From positions 62,001 to 126,000 of the forward strand of contig NZ_NFHG01000003.1 in the NCBI RefSeq assembly GCF_002159265.1: a stretch of 64,000 nt of DNA, written 5' to 3'. A program made the translations under genes and the position numbers. Positions 7,467 through 16,052 of the stretch are shown one piece after another. The stretch's first letter is position 1; the number at the start of each line of letters is the position of its first letter. The notes under the pieces are model-generated. The model worked only from the letters and a program-made list of their open reading frames with translations, was not told where the DNA came from and searched no databases. This DNA comes from Flavonifractor sp. An82 (GTDB lineage Bacteria > Bacillota > Clostridia > Oscillospirales > Oscillospiraceae).

Positions 7467-8904
7467 ACCGTCCTCCTGTCAGCAGCCGGGAACCCGGCCC
7501 GTCCTTCCACAGGTCCTCCGGAGGCGCACCCAGCATGCGGGAGAGCAGCTCCATCACCCGGTCGGTGCAGAAGGAGCCCTGGCACCGGCCCAGGCCGGTG
7601 CCCACCCGCCGCTTCACCCCGTCCAGGGTGACCGCACCCCGGCGGATGGCGTCCCGCACCTCCCCCTCGGTGATCCCGCCGCACCGGCACAGAATGCGGC
7701 CGTAGGCCGGGTCCCGGGCCACCAGGGCGGCCCGCTCCTCCCGGCTCATGGTCCGGGGGCGTACCGGAGCCTTCCGCTCGGGGCGGAAGGTGGGGTCGGG
7801 CTCCCTCCTGCCCAGGGTCTCAGCCACCTGGGGGGCCAGCCAGGCCCCCAGGGCCTGGGCGCAGGTGAGACCGGGGGTCTTGATGCCGATGAGGCTCCAC
7901 AGTCCCCGGGCAGGATTGGTAATGGTAAAGTCGTGGATGCTGCGGGCGCTCACCACGCTGTAGGGCCGGGGCCGCACCCCGGCAAAGGAGCGGATGGTAA
8001 GATTCAGGTCCAGCTGGGGGGCCACCTGGGCCGCCAGCTGCCGCAGCCTGCCCAGCCCTGCCGTGGTGGTGGCGGAAGCCGGCCCGGCGGCCCCCTCCTC
8101 CGTGGGCCCCAGCAGCAGCTTGCCCTCCAGGGTGGGCACCAGGGTCAGGCCCTTGCCCTTCTCCTCCGGCTCGTGGAAGATGACGTGGCCCACATAGTTC
8201 CCCGCTCCCTCGTCCAGCATGAGGTAGTCCGCCTTTTCCGGAGAGATGCGTACCGATGGCGGGGCGGCCAGCTCCTGGACCTGGTCGGCGTGGAGACCGC
8301 AGCAGTTGACCACCGCCGCCGCCCACAGCTCCCCCCGGAGGGTAACCACCCGCCAGCCCCCGTGCTCGGGGAGCAGGTCGGTGACCGGGGCCCCCAGCCA
8401 GGGGGCCACCCCGTTGGCCAGGGCGTTCTCCCAGGCGGCGTAGCACAGCCCCCAGGGGTCGGCCACCCCCGTGCCCGGGGCATAGAGGGCGGAGGACACG
8501 CCGGGGGCCAGCCCCCGCTCCTGTTCTTCTGCCTCCCGGCCGGAGAGCAGGCGTAATCCCTCCACCCCGTTCTCCATCCCCTGGAGCAGCTTGTTCTGCA
8601 AAACCCGGTCGGCCCGGGGGCCATAGCTCACCATCAGGGAACCTCGGCGGGAAAAGGGCACCCCCAGCTCCCGGCACAGGGTATCAAAGCCCCGGTTGGC
8701 CTCCACGCACAGCCGGGTCTTCAACGTGCCCGGCCTGGTGTCGCAGCCGGTATATACAATGGCGGTGTTTGCCCGGGAAATGCCGGTACACACGTCCTCC
8801 CGGGCCTCCGCCAGGACCACCTTCAGGGGGTAGCGGCGCAGCTCCCGGGCCATAAAGCAGCCCAGCAGCCCCCCGCCCAGTACCGCCACGTCATAGCGCT
8901 CCAT
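7453..8904 (-). CDS. GlpA-like FAD-dependent dehydrogenase with C-terminal [2Fe-2S]-binding (BFD-type) domain
   Basis: A 483-residue protein. The N-terminus (YDVAVLGGGLLGCFMAREL) is the FAD Rossmann motif of the DAO / glycerol-3-phosphate dehydrogenase family. Near the C-terminus, ILCRCGGITEGEVRDAI and then GLGRCQGSFC supply the four cysteines of a BFD-like [2Fe-2S] domain (about residues 395-455). This matches the larger member of GlpA/GlpB-like pairs in anaerobic Firmicutes. It is first in a two-gene leftward operon, overlapping the next gene by 14 nt (TGA/ATG frame shift). Likely cytosolic or membrane-associated; the electron acceptor is unknown. Confidence 0.82.
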   Translation of the reverse strand: MERYDVAVLGGGLLGCFMARELRRYPLKVVLAEAREDVCTGISRANTAIVYTGCDTRPGTLKTRLCVEANRGFDTLCRELGVPFSRRGSLMVSYGPRADRVLQNKLLQGMENGVEGLRLLSGREAEEQERGLAPGVSSALYAPGTGVADPWGLCYAAWENALANGVAPWLGAPVTDLLPEHGGWRVVTLRGELWAAAVVNCCGLHADQVQELAAPPSVRISPEKADYLMLDEGAGNYVGHVIFHEPEEKGKGLTLVPTLEGKLLLGPTEEGAAGPASATTTAGLGRLRQLAAQVAPQLDLNLTIRSFAGVRPRPYSVVSARSIHDFTITNPARGLWSLIGIKTPGLTCAQALGAWLAPQVAETLGRREPDPTFRPERKAPVRPRTMSREERAALVARDPAYGRILCRCGGITEGEVRDAIRRGAVTLDGVKRRVGTGLGRCQGSFCTDRVMELLSRMLGAPPEDLWKDGPGSRLLTGGRYGEG

Positions 8905-9030
8905 GGAAGGTCCTCCTCTCGTGATTGCCGCCGCACCCGGCGCTGACCGCCTGGATTTTCAGTGAAACACATGGTTTACTAACTTCTATTATATGGCTTT
9001 TTCCATGGGATTGCAACGGGCGGCAAACGC

Positions 9031-9063
9031 AAAAAACCCCGGCGCATCTGGGATGCGCCGGGG
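9031..9063 (-). terminator. Terminator of the M23 peptidase gene
   Basis: Stem CCCCGGCGCATC (9037-9048), loop TGG, GATGCGCCGGGG (9052-9063). Six A at 9031-9036 give a U-run on the minus strand, just past the stop at 9085. Confidence 0.8.
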
Positions 9064-9084
9064 CTTTGTTTCACAGGAATCGGC

Positions 9085-10572
9085 TCAACCCAGGTAAGCC
9101 AGAGGGTTGACCGAGGTGCCGTTGATCTTGATCTCAAAGTGGCAGTGGTTGCCGGTGGAACGGCCGGTGGAGCCCACCCGGGCGATGGCCTGTCCCTGAT
9201 AGACCTTGTCGCCGGTGGAGACCAGCAGGCTGGAACAGTGGGCGTAATAGGTCTGCACGCCGTTGCCGTGGTCGATGATGACGTACTTGCCATAGCTCCA
9301 GTTGCTGCCGGTGCCGGTGCCCGACCAGATGACGGTGCCGCCGTCGGAGGCCTTGATGGTGGTGCCGTAAGCGGTGGCGATATCCAGGCCGCTGTGGTAG
9401 CTGTAGGAGCCGAAGATGGAGCGATAGCCGAAGCTGGAGGTGATATGACCGTAGACCGGCCAGATGTAGGAGCCGGTGGGCAGCCAGGAGGGCCGCACCT
9501 TGGTACCCACAGCGATGACCTTGTTGGTGGCCTCACGGGTAACCTCGGTGGAGAGCACTTCCCGCTCCTGCTCCACGCCGTTGAGGTAGGCCACATCGGC
9601 GGTGACCACCTGCTCGCCGGGGGTACCGGCGTCCAGCACCTTGGACTGACCCTGATACATGGAGCTGTCCTCCACCTCCACCACAGGGCACTCAATGGCC
9701 TCGGTGTAGGTCACATGGTCCACGGTCTTGACGGACAGGAAGGGGACCTCTTCCTTCACGTTGACGATCTGACCGATGTAGATGCGGCTGCTGTCCACGT
9801 CGGGGTTGAGGGCCTCCAGCTCGGACAGGGTCATACCGTTGGCAAAGGCGATGTCCACGAAGGTGTCGCCCTTCTGCACCTCGTAGGTGGTCTGGCCGTT
9901 CTGGTTGGCGGTGAGGGCAGCCAGCATGGCGTCGGTGTCCTGCTCCACGTCGGAGGCGGTGTATTCGTGGGTGATGTACACGCCGGAGGTAAACTCGGCA
10001 GAGATGGTGTTCTCATTGATGTAGGCGGACTTGACCTGATCCAGCACAGAGGTGATGGTCTCCCGGTCCTGAGCGGCGCCGATGAACTGCCCGTTGACGG
10101 TGAGCACATAATTCTGCATCACGTCCCCGATCTGCTCAAAGAGATAGGTCTCAAACTGGGCGGTGGGGGTGATGTTCTCCGGCTCAGCCAGGGCCAGGGA
10201 GTAGGTGACCTCGCCATCCAGGGTGTAGTCGTGACCCAGGATCTCGGTGGCCCGTGCCTCCACCCGGTCCACGGTCTGCTCAAAGACCTGCTTGGAGGTG
10301 ACGGTGCCCAGGGCCACGCCGTCCACCTCCACCACGTAGGCGGGGGTGTACACGGTGGTCACCACGGCGGCCACGCCCAGCACAGCGGCAGCCGCCAGGA
10401 AGTGCAGAGGGCTGATGATGCGCCCGCCGCCGGCGGTGGCGGCGTCCGACCAGTGCTGGAACCGCTTCACGCCGGCCTGAATGGCGGCGCCGGCGGCCTG
10501 GGCTCGGCTGCGGAGACGGAGGGCCAGGCTCTCGCCGTTGGGCTCCTGCGGAATATGAAGGATCTCGTCCAT
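9085..10572 (-). CDS. Membrane-anchored LysM / G5 / M23 cell-wall endopeptidase
   Basis: A 495-residue protein. A membrane segment at about residues 57-75 (FLAAAAVLGVAAVVTTVYTP) follows a short cytoplasmic N-terminus. Then come an uncharacterised extracellular part, a LysM module (TYEVQKGDTFVDIAFANGMT, about 230-277), a G5-like domain (about 280-355), and a C-terminal M23 (lysostaphin-type) peptidase. The peptidase carries HSGLDIA and HCHFEIKI, the zinc-ligand motifs. It should cut peptidoglycan stem-peptide cross-links during growth or sporulation. It is monocistronic with its own promoter and terminator. A WalR-like direct repeat lies near its promoter. Confidence 0.9.
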   Translation of the reverse strand: MDEILHIPQEPNGESLALRLRSRAQAAGAAIQAGVKRFQHWSDAATAGGGRIISPLHFLAAAAVLGVAAVVTTVYTPAYVVEVDGVALGTVTSKQVFEQTVDRVEARATEILGHDYTLDGEVTYSLALAEPENITPTAQFETYLFEQIGDVMQNYVLTVNGQFIGAAQDRETITSVLDQVKSAYINENTISAEFTSGVYITHEYTASDVEQDTDAMLAALTANQNGQTTYEVQKGDTFVDIAFANGMTLSELEALNPDVDSSRIYIGQIVNVKEEVPFLSVKTVDHVTYTEAIECPVVEVEDSSMYQGQSKVLDAGTPGEQVVTADVAYLNGVEQEREVLSTEVTREATNKVIAVGTKVRPSWLPTGSYIWPVYGHITSSFGYRSIFGSYSYHSGLDIATAYGTTIKASDGGTVIWSGTGTGSNWSYGKYVIIDHGNGVQTYYAHCSSLLVSTGDKVYQGQAIARVGSTGRSTGNHCHFEIKINGTSVNPLAYLG

Positions 10573-10656
10573 GGGGGGATTCCCCTCCTATATCATGAAA
10601 TAAGAATGCCCCTGTTTCCGATCTGTATCCGATCGGTAACAGGTGGAAACGAAAAG

Positions 10657-10672
10657 GTTACAAATGGTTACA
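10657..10672 (-). promoter_or_regulatory. WalR-like direct repeat upstream of the M23 peptidase gene
   Basis: On the minus strand two TGTAAC hexamers are separated by 4 bp (GTTACA-AATG-GTTACA on the plus strand). WalR/YycF sites in Firmicutes are TGTWAH direct repeats spaced by 5. WalR regulates cell-wall hydrolases, which fits the downstream gene. The spacing is one short of consensus. Confidence 0.35.
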
Positions 10673-10678
10673 GTCGTA

Positions 10679-10707
10679 ATGATACACGCATTTACGCAAA
10701 AAGTCAA
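10679..10707 (-). promoter_or_regulatory. Predicted sigma-A promoter of the M23 peptidase gene
   Basis: Minus strand TTGACT (10702-10707) and TATCAT (10679-10684) with 17-bp spacing, about 110 bp before the ATG. The rest of the 355-bp spacer (10573-10927) holds the WalR-like repeat, a G/C-rich stretch with GCCAAAA/TTTTGGC and two direct ACCGGCGGC copies, and the pta terminator. I see no gene in it. Confidence 0.5.
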
Positions 10708-10876
10708 GGGTTTCCGGGGAAAAGCGACCATTCCTCTCCTTACGGCGGAATAAATTTTCATACCACGATATCTGGTAGGCGCCTTCCCAAACCGGCGGCC
10801 CCACCCCCAAGACCGGCGGCTTTTTTGTTCCGCCCCGCCAAAATTTTTTGGCAATTTGCCGGGGCACCCCCGGACA

Positions 10877-10912
10877 CAAAAAACCGGAGCGCCCTTGCGG
10901 GCGCTCCGGTTT
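10877..10912 (-). terminator. Terminator of pta
   Basis: A 14-bp perfect stem (10881-10894 with 10899-10912), loop TTGC, with an A-run at 10877-10883 giving U's on the minus strand, 16 bp past the pta stop. Confidence 0.85.
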
Positions 10913-10927
10913 CCGGTAAGTAGTTGA

Positions 10928-11911
10928 TCAGGCCAGCGCAGCAGTAATAATAGCCATGGAGTAGACCTCCTGGGCGTTGCAGCCGCGGGACAGGTCGTTG
11001 ATGGGGGCGTTCAGGCCCAGCAGCACGGGGCCGTAGGCGTCGAAGCCGCCCAGACGCTGGGCGATCTTGTAGCCGATGTTGCCGGCGTTGATATTGGGGA
11101 AGATAAAGGTGTTGGCATAGCCGGCCACGGCGGAGCCGGGGCTCTTCAGCTGGCCCACCTTGGGGGACACGGCGGCGTCAAACTGCAGCTCGCCGTCCAC
11201 GGCGAAATCGGGGTTGGTGGCCATCACCTTCTCGTAGGCATGACGCATCTTGTCCACGGTCTCGCCCTTGCCGGAGCCCTTGGTGGAGTAGCTCAGCATG
11301 GCCACCTTGGGGTCGATGCCGAAGGTGCGGGCACAGTGGGCCACCTCGGTGGTGATCTCCACCAGCTCGTCCTCGGTGGGGTCGATGTTGATGGCGCAGT
11401 CGCCCATGGCCAGCACGGTGTTCTCGCCCACGCCCTCACGGACCAGGATGAAGCAGGAGGACACGATCTTGTTGCCCGGCTTGGTCTTGATCAGCTGCAG
11501 GGCGGGACGGACGGTGTCGGCGGTGGAGTAGGTGGCGCCGCCCAGCAGGCAGTCGGCCACGCCCATCTTCACCAGCATGGTGCCGAAGTAGTTGCCCTTC
11601 TGCAGGGCGGCCCGGCACTCATCGGCGGTCATCTTGCCGCGGCGCAGCTCCACCATGGCCTCCACCATCTTGTCCATGTCGGCGTAGGTGGCGGGATCGA
11701 TGATCTCGGCGCCCCGGATGTTGTAGCCGGCCTCCTCGGCGGCGGCCTTGACCTCCTCCTCCTTGCCGATGAGCACGGGGGTCAGGAAGGTACCGGCCAG
11801 CAGACGGGCGCTGGCCTCCAGGATGCGGGCGTCGGTGCCCTCGGTGAAGACGATGCGCTTGGGGCTCTTCTTCAGGGTGTCGATCAGAGTCTGGAACATA
11901 TGAATAGCCAT
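10928..11911 (-). CDS. pta: Phosphate acetyltransferase
   Basis: A 327-residue PTA-domain protein (class I, no N-terminal regulatory extension), which interconverts acetyl-CoA and acetyl phosphate. Landmarks: KRIVFTEGTDARILEAS at the N-terminus, GNYFGTMLVKMG, SYSTKGSGKGETVDKM in the middle, and FPNINAGNIGYKIAQRLGG plus GPVLLGLNAPINDLSRG near the end. With acetate kinase it makes ATP in anaerobes; ackA is not adjacent. I chose ATG 11911 because GGAGGAG sits 7 nt upstream; the frame extends 22 codons further without a better start. It is monocistronic. Confidence 0.95.
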   Translation of the reverse strand: MAIHMFQTLIDTLKKSPKRIVFTEGTDARILEASARLLAGTFLTPVLIGKEEEVKAAAEEAGYNIRGAEIIDPATYADMDKMVEAMVELRRGKMTADECRAALQKGNYFGTMLVKMGVADCLLGGATYSTADTVRPALQLIKTKPGNKIVSSCFILVREGVGENTVLAMGDCAINIDPTEDELVEITTEVAHCARTFGIDPKVAMLSYSTKGSGKGETVDKMRHAYEKVMATNPDFAVDGELQFDAAVSPKVGQLKSPGSAVAGYANTFIFPNINAGNIGYKIAQRLGGFDAYGPVLLGLNAPINDLSRGCNAQEVYSMAIITAALA

Positions 11912-11945
11912 TGGAAACTCCTCCGTTTCAAAGATCCGTACTTTT

Positions 11946-11998
11946 GCCAAATACTTGGCGGTACAACCATTATACACCCGTCTTTACGACAATCACAA
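11946..11998 (-). promoter_or_regulatory. Predicted pta promoter with an adjacent inverted repeat
   Basis: Minus strand TTGTGA (11993-11998) and TATAAT (11969-11974), 18-bp spacing. Just downstream is the inverted repeat GCCAA-ATAC-TTGGC (11946-11959), which could be an operator. No regulator can be assigned. Confidence 0.45.
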
Positions 11999-12032
11999 GG
12001 ACCAGGGTGAAAAATATTGTGAAAAAAATCGC

Positions 12033-12061
12033 TTTACTTTTTGTATTTTTGAAATTATACT
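12033..12061 (+). promoter_or_regulatory. Predicted sigma-A promoter of the XRE regulator
   Basis: TTTACT (12033-12038) and TATACT (12056-12061) with 17-bp spacing in an A/T-rich stretch. It is followed by GAGGAGAGG and the ATG at 12092. Confidence 0.6.
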
Positions 12062-12091
12062 ATACACACTGTTTTTGAGGAGAGGTGCACT

Positions 12092-12787
12092 ATGACTTCA
12101 GATTTTTCCCGCTGCCTGTCCCTGCTGCGGCAGGAGAAGGGAGCGTCCCAGCGGGCGGTGGCCAAGGACCTGGGCATCAGCCAGGCGCTGCTGTCCCACT
12201 ATGAAAACGGGGTCCGGGAGCCGGGCCTGGCCTTTGTCATCAAAGCCTGCAATTATTATAATGTGTCCGCCGACTTCCTGCTGGGCCGCACCCTGAGCCG
12301 GGACGGCACCACCATTGCCGCCGAGGAGCTGTACGACTACTCCACCGAGAAGGACAACGTGCTCCACGGCTCCATTCTGGCCACCCTGAACAAGAAGCTG
12401 CTGGTCAACTCCACCGGCGTGCTCTTCGACCTGCTGGGCAAGACCGGCAAGAAGGAGGCCATCAACGCCGCCGCCGACTACCTGGGTACCGCCATCTACA
12501 AGCTGTTCCGCCACCTGTACCGGGCCGACGGCACCCAGAACGAGGACTTTTTCTCTGTCTCCGCCCGGCAGTTCACCGCCGGCGTGCCCTTTGCCGACAT
12601 GATCTGCGCCGAGGCCGACTATACCGAGGCCCTGGCCGCCCACGTCAAGGACAAGGGCACCTTCCCCCCCATGAACAACGACGCCCTGATGGAGAACTAC
12701 CCCGGCCTGTACCAGTCCCTGCTCCAGATCATCCACAACACCGGCGAGCGCATCAACCGCCGGATGGCGGAGCGCCGGGAGAAATAA
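12092..12787 (+). CDS. XRE-family transcriptional regulator
   Basis: A 231-residue protein with an N-terminal helix-turn-helix (about residues 8-62: [18 protein letters not shown], then [16 protein letters not shown], then ADFLLGRT), typical of Cro/CI-type DNA binding. The C-terminal 160 residues are helical and match no ligand domain I know. It has its own promoter and ends 46 bp before lepA, so part of lepA transcription may start here. The target is unknown. Confidence 0.82.
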   Translation: MTSDFSRCLSLLRQEKGASQRAVAKDLGISQALLSHYENGVREPGLAFVIKACNYYNVSADFLLGRTLSRDGTTIAAEELYDYSTEKDNVLHGSILATLNKKLLVNSTGVLFDLLGKTGKKEAINAAADYLGTAIYKLFRHLYRADGTQNEDFFSVSARQFTAGVPFADMICAEADYTEALAAHVKDKGTFPPMNNDALMENYPGLYQSLLQIIHNTGERINRRMAERREK

Positions 12788-12833
12788 GGGACGGACGCCG
12801 CCCCACCACCAAAATCACATCAAAACGGGAGGT

Positions 12834-14648
12834 ATGACCTTGACCGACCAATCCAAGATTCGTAACTTTTCTATCATTGCGCACATCGACCACGGAAAGT
12901 CTACCCTTTCCGATCGGCTGATCGAGCAGTGCAACGCCGTCACCGCCCGGGAGATGGAGTCCCAGCTGCTGGACAACATGGACCTGGAGAAGGAGCGGGG
13001 CATCACCATCAAGGCCCGTGCCGTCAAGCTCAACTACGCCGCCGAGGACGGCAACACCTACGAGCTCAACCTCATCGACACCCCCGGCCACGTGGACTTC
13101 AACTACGAGGTGTCCCGGTCCCTGGCCGCCTGCGAGGGCGCCATCCTGGTGGTGGACGCCGCCCAGGGCATCGAGGCCCAGACCCTGGCCAATACCTTCC
13201 TGGCCATGGAGCACGACCTGGAGATCCTGCCGGTGGTCAACAAGATCGACCTGCCCGCCGCCGATCCCCAGCGGGTGAAGGACGAGATCGAGAACATCAT
13301 CGGCATCCCCGCCCAGGACGCCCCCGAGATCTCCGCCAAGGTGGGCATCAACATCCCCGCCGTGCTGGAGGACATCGTGAAAAAGGTCCCCGCCCCCAAG
13401 GGGGACCCCAAGGCCCCCCTGAAGGCCCTCATCTTTGACAGCCAGTACGACGCCTACCGGGGCGTCATCGTCTACTTCCGTGTGATGGAAGGCACCATCA
13501 AAACCGGCATGAACGTGAAGCTCATGGCCTCCGGGGCCACCTATCAGGTGCTGGAGTGCGGCCACCTGCTCCCCCTGGGCATGGAGCCCTGCGACGAGCT
13601 CATCGCCGGTGAGGTGGGCTACTTCACCGCCTCCATCAAGAACGTGAAGGACACCCAGGTGGGCGACACCATCACCGGAGCGGACACTCCGGCGGCGGAG
13701 CCCCTGCCCGGCTACCGCCCCGCCCGGGCCATGGTGTACTGCGGCATCTACACCGAGGACGGCAGTAAGTACCCCGACCTGCGGGACGCCCTGGAGAAGC
13801 TCCAGCTCAACGACGCCTCCCTGTCCTTCGAGCCGGAATCCTCCGCCGCCCTGGGCTTCGGCTTCCGCTGCGGCTTTTTGGGCATGCTCCACATGGAGAT
13901 CATCCAGGAGCGGCTGGAGCGGGAATTTGACCTGGACCTCATCACCACCCTGCCCTCGGTGATCTACCGCATCACCAAGACCGACGGCTCCGTGGTCATG
14001 GTGGACAACCCCCACAACTACCCCGACCCCGCCCACATCGAGATGGCGGAGGAGCCCTACGCCAAGGTGTCCATCGTCTCTCCCCCCGACTACGTGGGCA
14101 ACATCATGCCCATGTGCCAGGAGCGCCGGGGCGAGTACAAGGACATGCAGTACCTGGACACCAATCTGGTGGAGCTCCACTACTCCATGCCCCTGGGCGA
14201 GATCATCTACGACTTTTTCGACACCCTGAAGGCCCGCACCAAGGGCTACGCCTCCCTGGACTACGAGATGGACCGGTACGAGGTGTCCGAGCTGGTGAAG
14301 GTGGATATGCTGCTCAACGGCGACCAGGTGGACGCCCTGAGCTTTATCGCCCACAAGGACAAGGCCTATCCCCGTGCCCGCCGTCTGTGCGAGAAGCTGA
14401 AGGAGAACATCCCCCGTCAGCTCTTTGAGATCCCGGTGCAGGCCGCCATCGGCGGCAAGGTCATTGCCCGTGAGACCGTCAAGGCCATGCGCAAGGACGT
14501 GCTGGCCAAGTGCTACGGCGGCGATATCACCCGGAAAAAGAAGCTGCTGGAGAAGCAGAAAGAGGGCAAGAAAAAGATGCGCTCTCTGGGTACGGTGCAG
14601 ATCCCCACCGAAGCATTTATGGCTGTATTGAAGCTGGACGAGGAATAA
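12834..14648 (+). CDS. lepA: Elongation factor 4 (LepA), ribosome back-translocating GTPase
   Basis: A 604-residue translational GTPase. G1 AHIDHGKST (about residues 17-25), G2/effector [10 protein letters not shown]3 DTPGHVDF and G4 NKID are visible. They are followed by domain II, the EF-G-like domains III and V, and the LepA-specific C-terminal domain ending [23 protein letters not shown]. The start is debatable: ATG 12834 is only 1 nt from GGGAGG, while in-frame TTG 12840 has 7-nt spacing and gives [13 protein letters not shown]. It sits near gpr-rpsT, as in Bacillus. The last 28 codons are duplicated downstream with 11 codons changed synonymously; the resident frame is complete. Confidence 0.97.
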   Translation: MTLTDQSKIRNFSIIAHIDHGKSTLSDRLIEQCNAVTAREMESQLLDNMDLEKERGITIKARAVKLNYAAEDGNTYELNLIDTPGHVDFNYEVSRSLAACEGAILVVDAAQGIEAQTLANTFLAMEHDLEILPVVNKIDLPAADPQRVKDEIENIIGIPAQDAPEISAKVGINIPAVLEDIVKKVPAPKGDPKAPLKALIFDSQYDAYRGVIVYFRVMEGTIKTGMNVKLMASGATYQVLECGHLLPLGMEPCDELIAGEVGYFTASIKNVKDTQVGDTITGADTPAAEPLPGYRPARAMVYCGIYTEDGSKYPDLRDALEKLQLNDASLSFEPESSAALGFGFRCGFLGMLHMEIIQERLEREFDLDLITTLPSVIYRITKTDGSVVMVDNPHNYPDPAHIEMAEEPYAKVSIVSPPDYVGNIMPMCQERRGEYKDMQYLDTNLVELHYSMPLGEIIYDFFDTLKARTKGYASLDYEMDRYEVSELVKVDMLLNGDQVDALSFIAHKDKAYPRARRLCEKLKENIPRQLFEIPVQAAIGGKVIARETVKAMRKDVLAKCYGGDITRKKKLLEKQKEGKKKMRSLGTVQIPTEAFMAVLKLDEE

Positions 14649-14654
14649 ACGGAA

Positions 14655-14819
14655 CGCATCTTTTCTTGCCCTCTGGGGCCCCGCAAAGCGGGGCGGCGCT
14701 GTGCGCCGTACAAGCGTTTTGGGGTACCGCCCCAAAACCTTGGCGCAGGCGGAATTCACTTCCGCCGAGCATGTCAAATAAACTGGGGTCCCCGCAAAGG
14801 GCTTGCCCTTTGTGGGGCA
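14655..14819 (+). mobile_element. Putative 3'-end-duplicating small element, lepA copy
   Basis: Six nucleotides after the lepA stop lies an inverted copy (14655-14674) of lepA 14561-14581, with one base missing. The core at 14675-14819 holds hairpin CCCCGC/GCGGGG, hairpin GGCGC/GCGCC, ACAAGCG at 14710-14716, hairpin TTTTGGGG (14717-14724) with CCCCAAAA (14730-14737), CCTTGG, hairpin GGCGGAA/TTCCGCC with loop TTCAC, then CATGT. A last long hairpin pairs CCCCGCAAAGGGC with GCCCTTTGTGGGG. It is almost identical in its middle to the aspS element and structurally matches the glyS one. The inverted copy matches copy 1 (AAAAG), not copy 2 (AAGAAG). Non-coding. Confidence 0.72.
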
Positions 14820-14903
14820 GGCAAGAAGAAGATGCGGAGCCTTGGTACGGTTCAGATCCCCACCGAGGCGTTTATGGCAGTATTGAAACTCGACGAAGAA
14901 TAA
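14820..14903 (+). pseudogene. Duplicated, synonymously diverged 3' end of lepA
   Basis: These 84 nt align without gaps to 14565-14648 in codon register. Thirteen nucleotides differ, in 11 codons, and every change is synonymous (including serine TCT versus AGC), so both encode the same 27 residues and stop. The copy lies behind the real stop with no start signal, so present selection on it is not expected; the pattern implies it once served as a working lepA end. Confidence 0.93.
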
Positions 14904-14906
14904 GAC

Positions 14907-14940
14907 AAAAGACCTGCTGCACATGCAGCAGGTCTTTTTT
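14907..14940 (+). terminator. Terminator after the lepA locus
   Basis: Stem AAAAGACCTGCTGC (14907-14920), loop ACAT, GCAGCAGGTCTTTT (14925-14938) with a further T-run. It directly follows the second lepA end and also faces the leftward gpr. Confidence 0.88.
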
Positions 14941-14953
14941 TGCACCCGTCTTC

Positions 14954-15853
14954 TCAGCTGAGAAAGAGCTCCACATCCTCCACCGTCAGGCCGGTCTGGA
15001 GGGCCAGGTTGATGCCGAACCCCACCACCTTGGCCAGGTCGGTCACCTTGGCGTCGATGTCCCTGGGGGTGACCAGCACCCCCTCCCCCGCCCCCCGGAG
15101 GGCCTGGGGGTCCAGGTCGGCCTGGCCCGCCTCGGCCAGCAGGTCGGCGGCCAGGGTGGCCCCGTCCACCACCGTGGGCACCCCCACGGCAATGACAGGC
15201 ACCCCCAGGCTCCGCCGGTCCAGGGCCGCCCGGGCATTGCCCACCCCCGAGCCGGGGGTGATGCCGGTGTCCGCCAGCTGGATGGTGTTGCACACCCGGC
15301 TCAGGCTGCGGGAGGCCAGGGCGTCCACGGCGATGACGCAGGAGGGACGGATCTTCTCGGTCACCGCCCGCACCAGCTCCCCGCTCTCCACCCCGGTGGT
15401 ACCCAGCACCCCCGCCGCCAGGGCGGCCACCGGCCGGAAGGAGCCGAAGTGCTCGGGCACCTGCTCCACCAGATGGCGGGTGACCATGGTGTGATCGGCG
15501 GCGGCGGGGCCGATGTTGTCGGGGGTGATGGCCCGGTTGCCCAGCCCCACCACCAGGGCGGGAGCACCCTCCGGCAGCTTCAGCAAGGCAGTCAGCTCGG
15601 CGGCCACCGCCCGGGCCGCCCGGCCGAAGGCGTCCTCCTCCCGGCGGGCCAGGCCGTCCAGGGTGATGGTCACATAGGTGCCCACCGGCTTGCCGATGGC
15701 TTTTGCCCCCTCATCGTCCAGGATGCGCACCGTGGTCACCGGGTAGCCCTCCCGGGTGGATTCGGTCTGCTCCACCCCACGGAGCTCCCCGGCGCCACCT
15801 TCCCGCCACAGCTGGGCGGCCTCCACCGCCAGATCGGTCCGTCTTTTTTCCAT
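14954..15853 (-). CDS. gpr: GPR endopeptidase (germination protease for small acid-soluble spore proteins)
   Basis: A 299-residue protein that begins MEKRRTDLAVEAAQL, close to the GPR start, with the propeptide-like N-terminus and LVVGLGNRAITPDNIGP, GTTGVESGELV and CVIAVDALASRSLSRVCNTIQ as family landmarks. GPR is made as a zymogen in the forespore and degrades SASPs at germination, so the organism is a spore former or descends from one. It is divergent from rpsT, the same neighbourhood as in Bacillus (rpsT, gpr, lepA). In Bacillus spoIIP follows gpr; here it does not. Confidence 0.95.
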   Translation of the reverse strand: MEKRRTDLAVEAAQLWREGGAGELRGVEQTESTREGYPVTTVRILDDEGAKAIGKPVGTYVTITLDGLARREEDAFGRAARAVAAELTALLKLPEGAPALVVGLGNRAITPDNIGPAAADHTMVTRHLVEQVPEHFGSFRPVAALAAGVLGTTGVESGELVRAVTEKIRPSCVIAVDALASRSLSRVCNTIQLADTGITPGSGVGNARAALDRRSLGVPVIAVGVPTVVDGATLAADLLAEAGQADLDPQALRGAGEGVLVTPRDIDAKVTDLAKVVGFGINLALQTGLTVEDVELFLS

Positions 15854-15964
15854 GTTGACCCTCCTGATACCCCCAAGATATGGTGTTTGGTTTGCTGCTT
15901 TCCTCTATTTTTTGCGGAGAGAGCCCCCATATACAAAAAAAGTGAAAAAATCTGAAAAAAACTG

Positions 15965-15993
15965 TTGCAATTTCTTTGCTCACCTGCTAGAAT
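15965..15993 (+). promoter_or_regulatory. Predicted sigma-A promoter of rpsT
   Basis: TTGCAA (15965-15970) and TAGAAT (15988-15993) with 17-bp spacing and a TGC extended element, about 60 bp before the rpsT start. Confidence 0.65.
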
Positions 15994-16052
15994 GTAAAAA
16001 TGCACAGGGCAAACTATGTGTATTACTATCGTCATCGGAGGAGGTGTTTGGT

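Noticed and set aside
14655-14903. Integron gene cassette / attC site
   Set aside because: attC sites end cassettes with their own genes and GTTRRRY/RYYYAAC boxes. Here the insert carries no gene and no such boxes in the right arrangement, and host-gene ends are duplicated.
12753-15293. 846-codon minus-strand frame opposite lepA
   Set aside because: Antisense shadow of lepA with Gly/His/Gln-rich low-complexity translation; lepA is certain.
14510-15955. Long plus-strand reading frame across the lepA element and antisense to gpr
   Set aside because: It is a frame shadow in high-GC DNA: no ribosome site, low-complexity Gly/Pro/His composition, and it overlaps the well-supported gpr.
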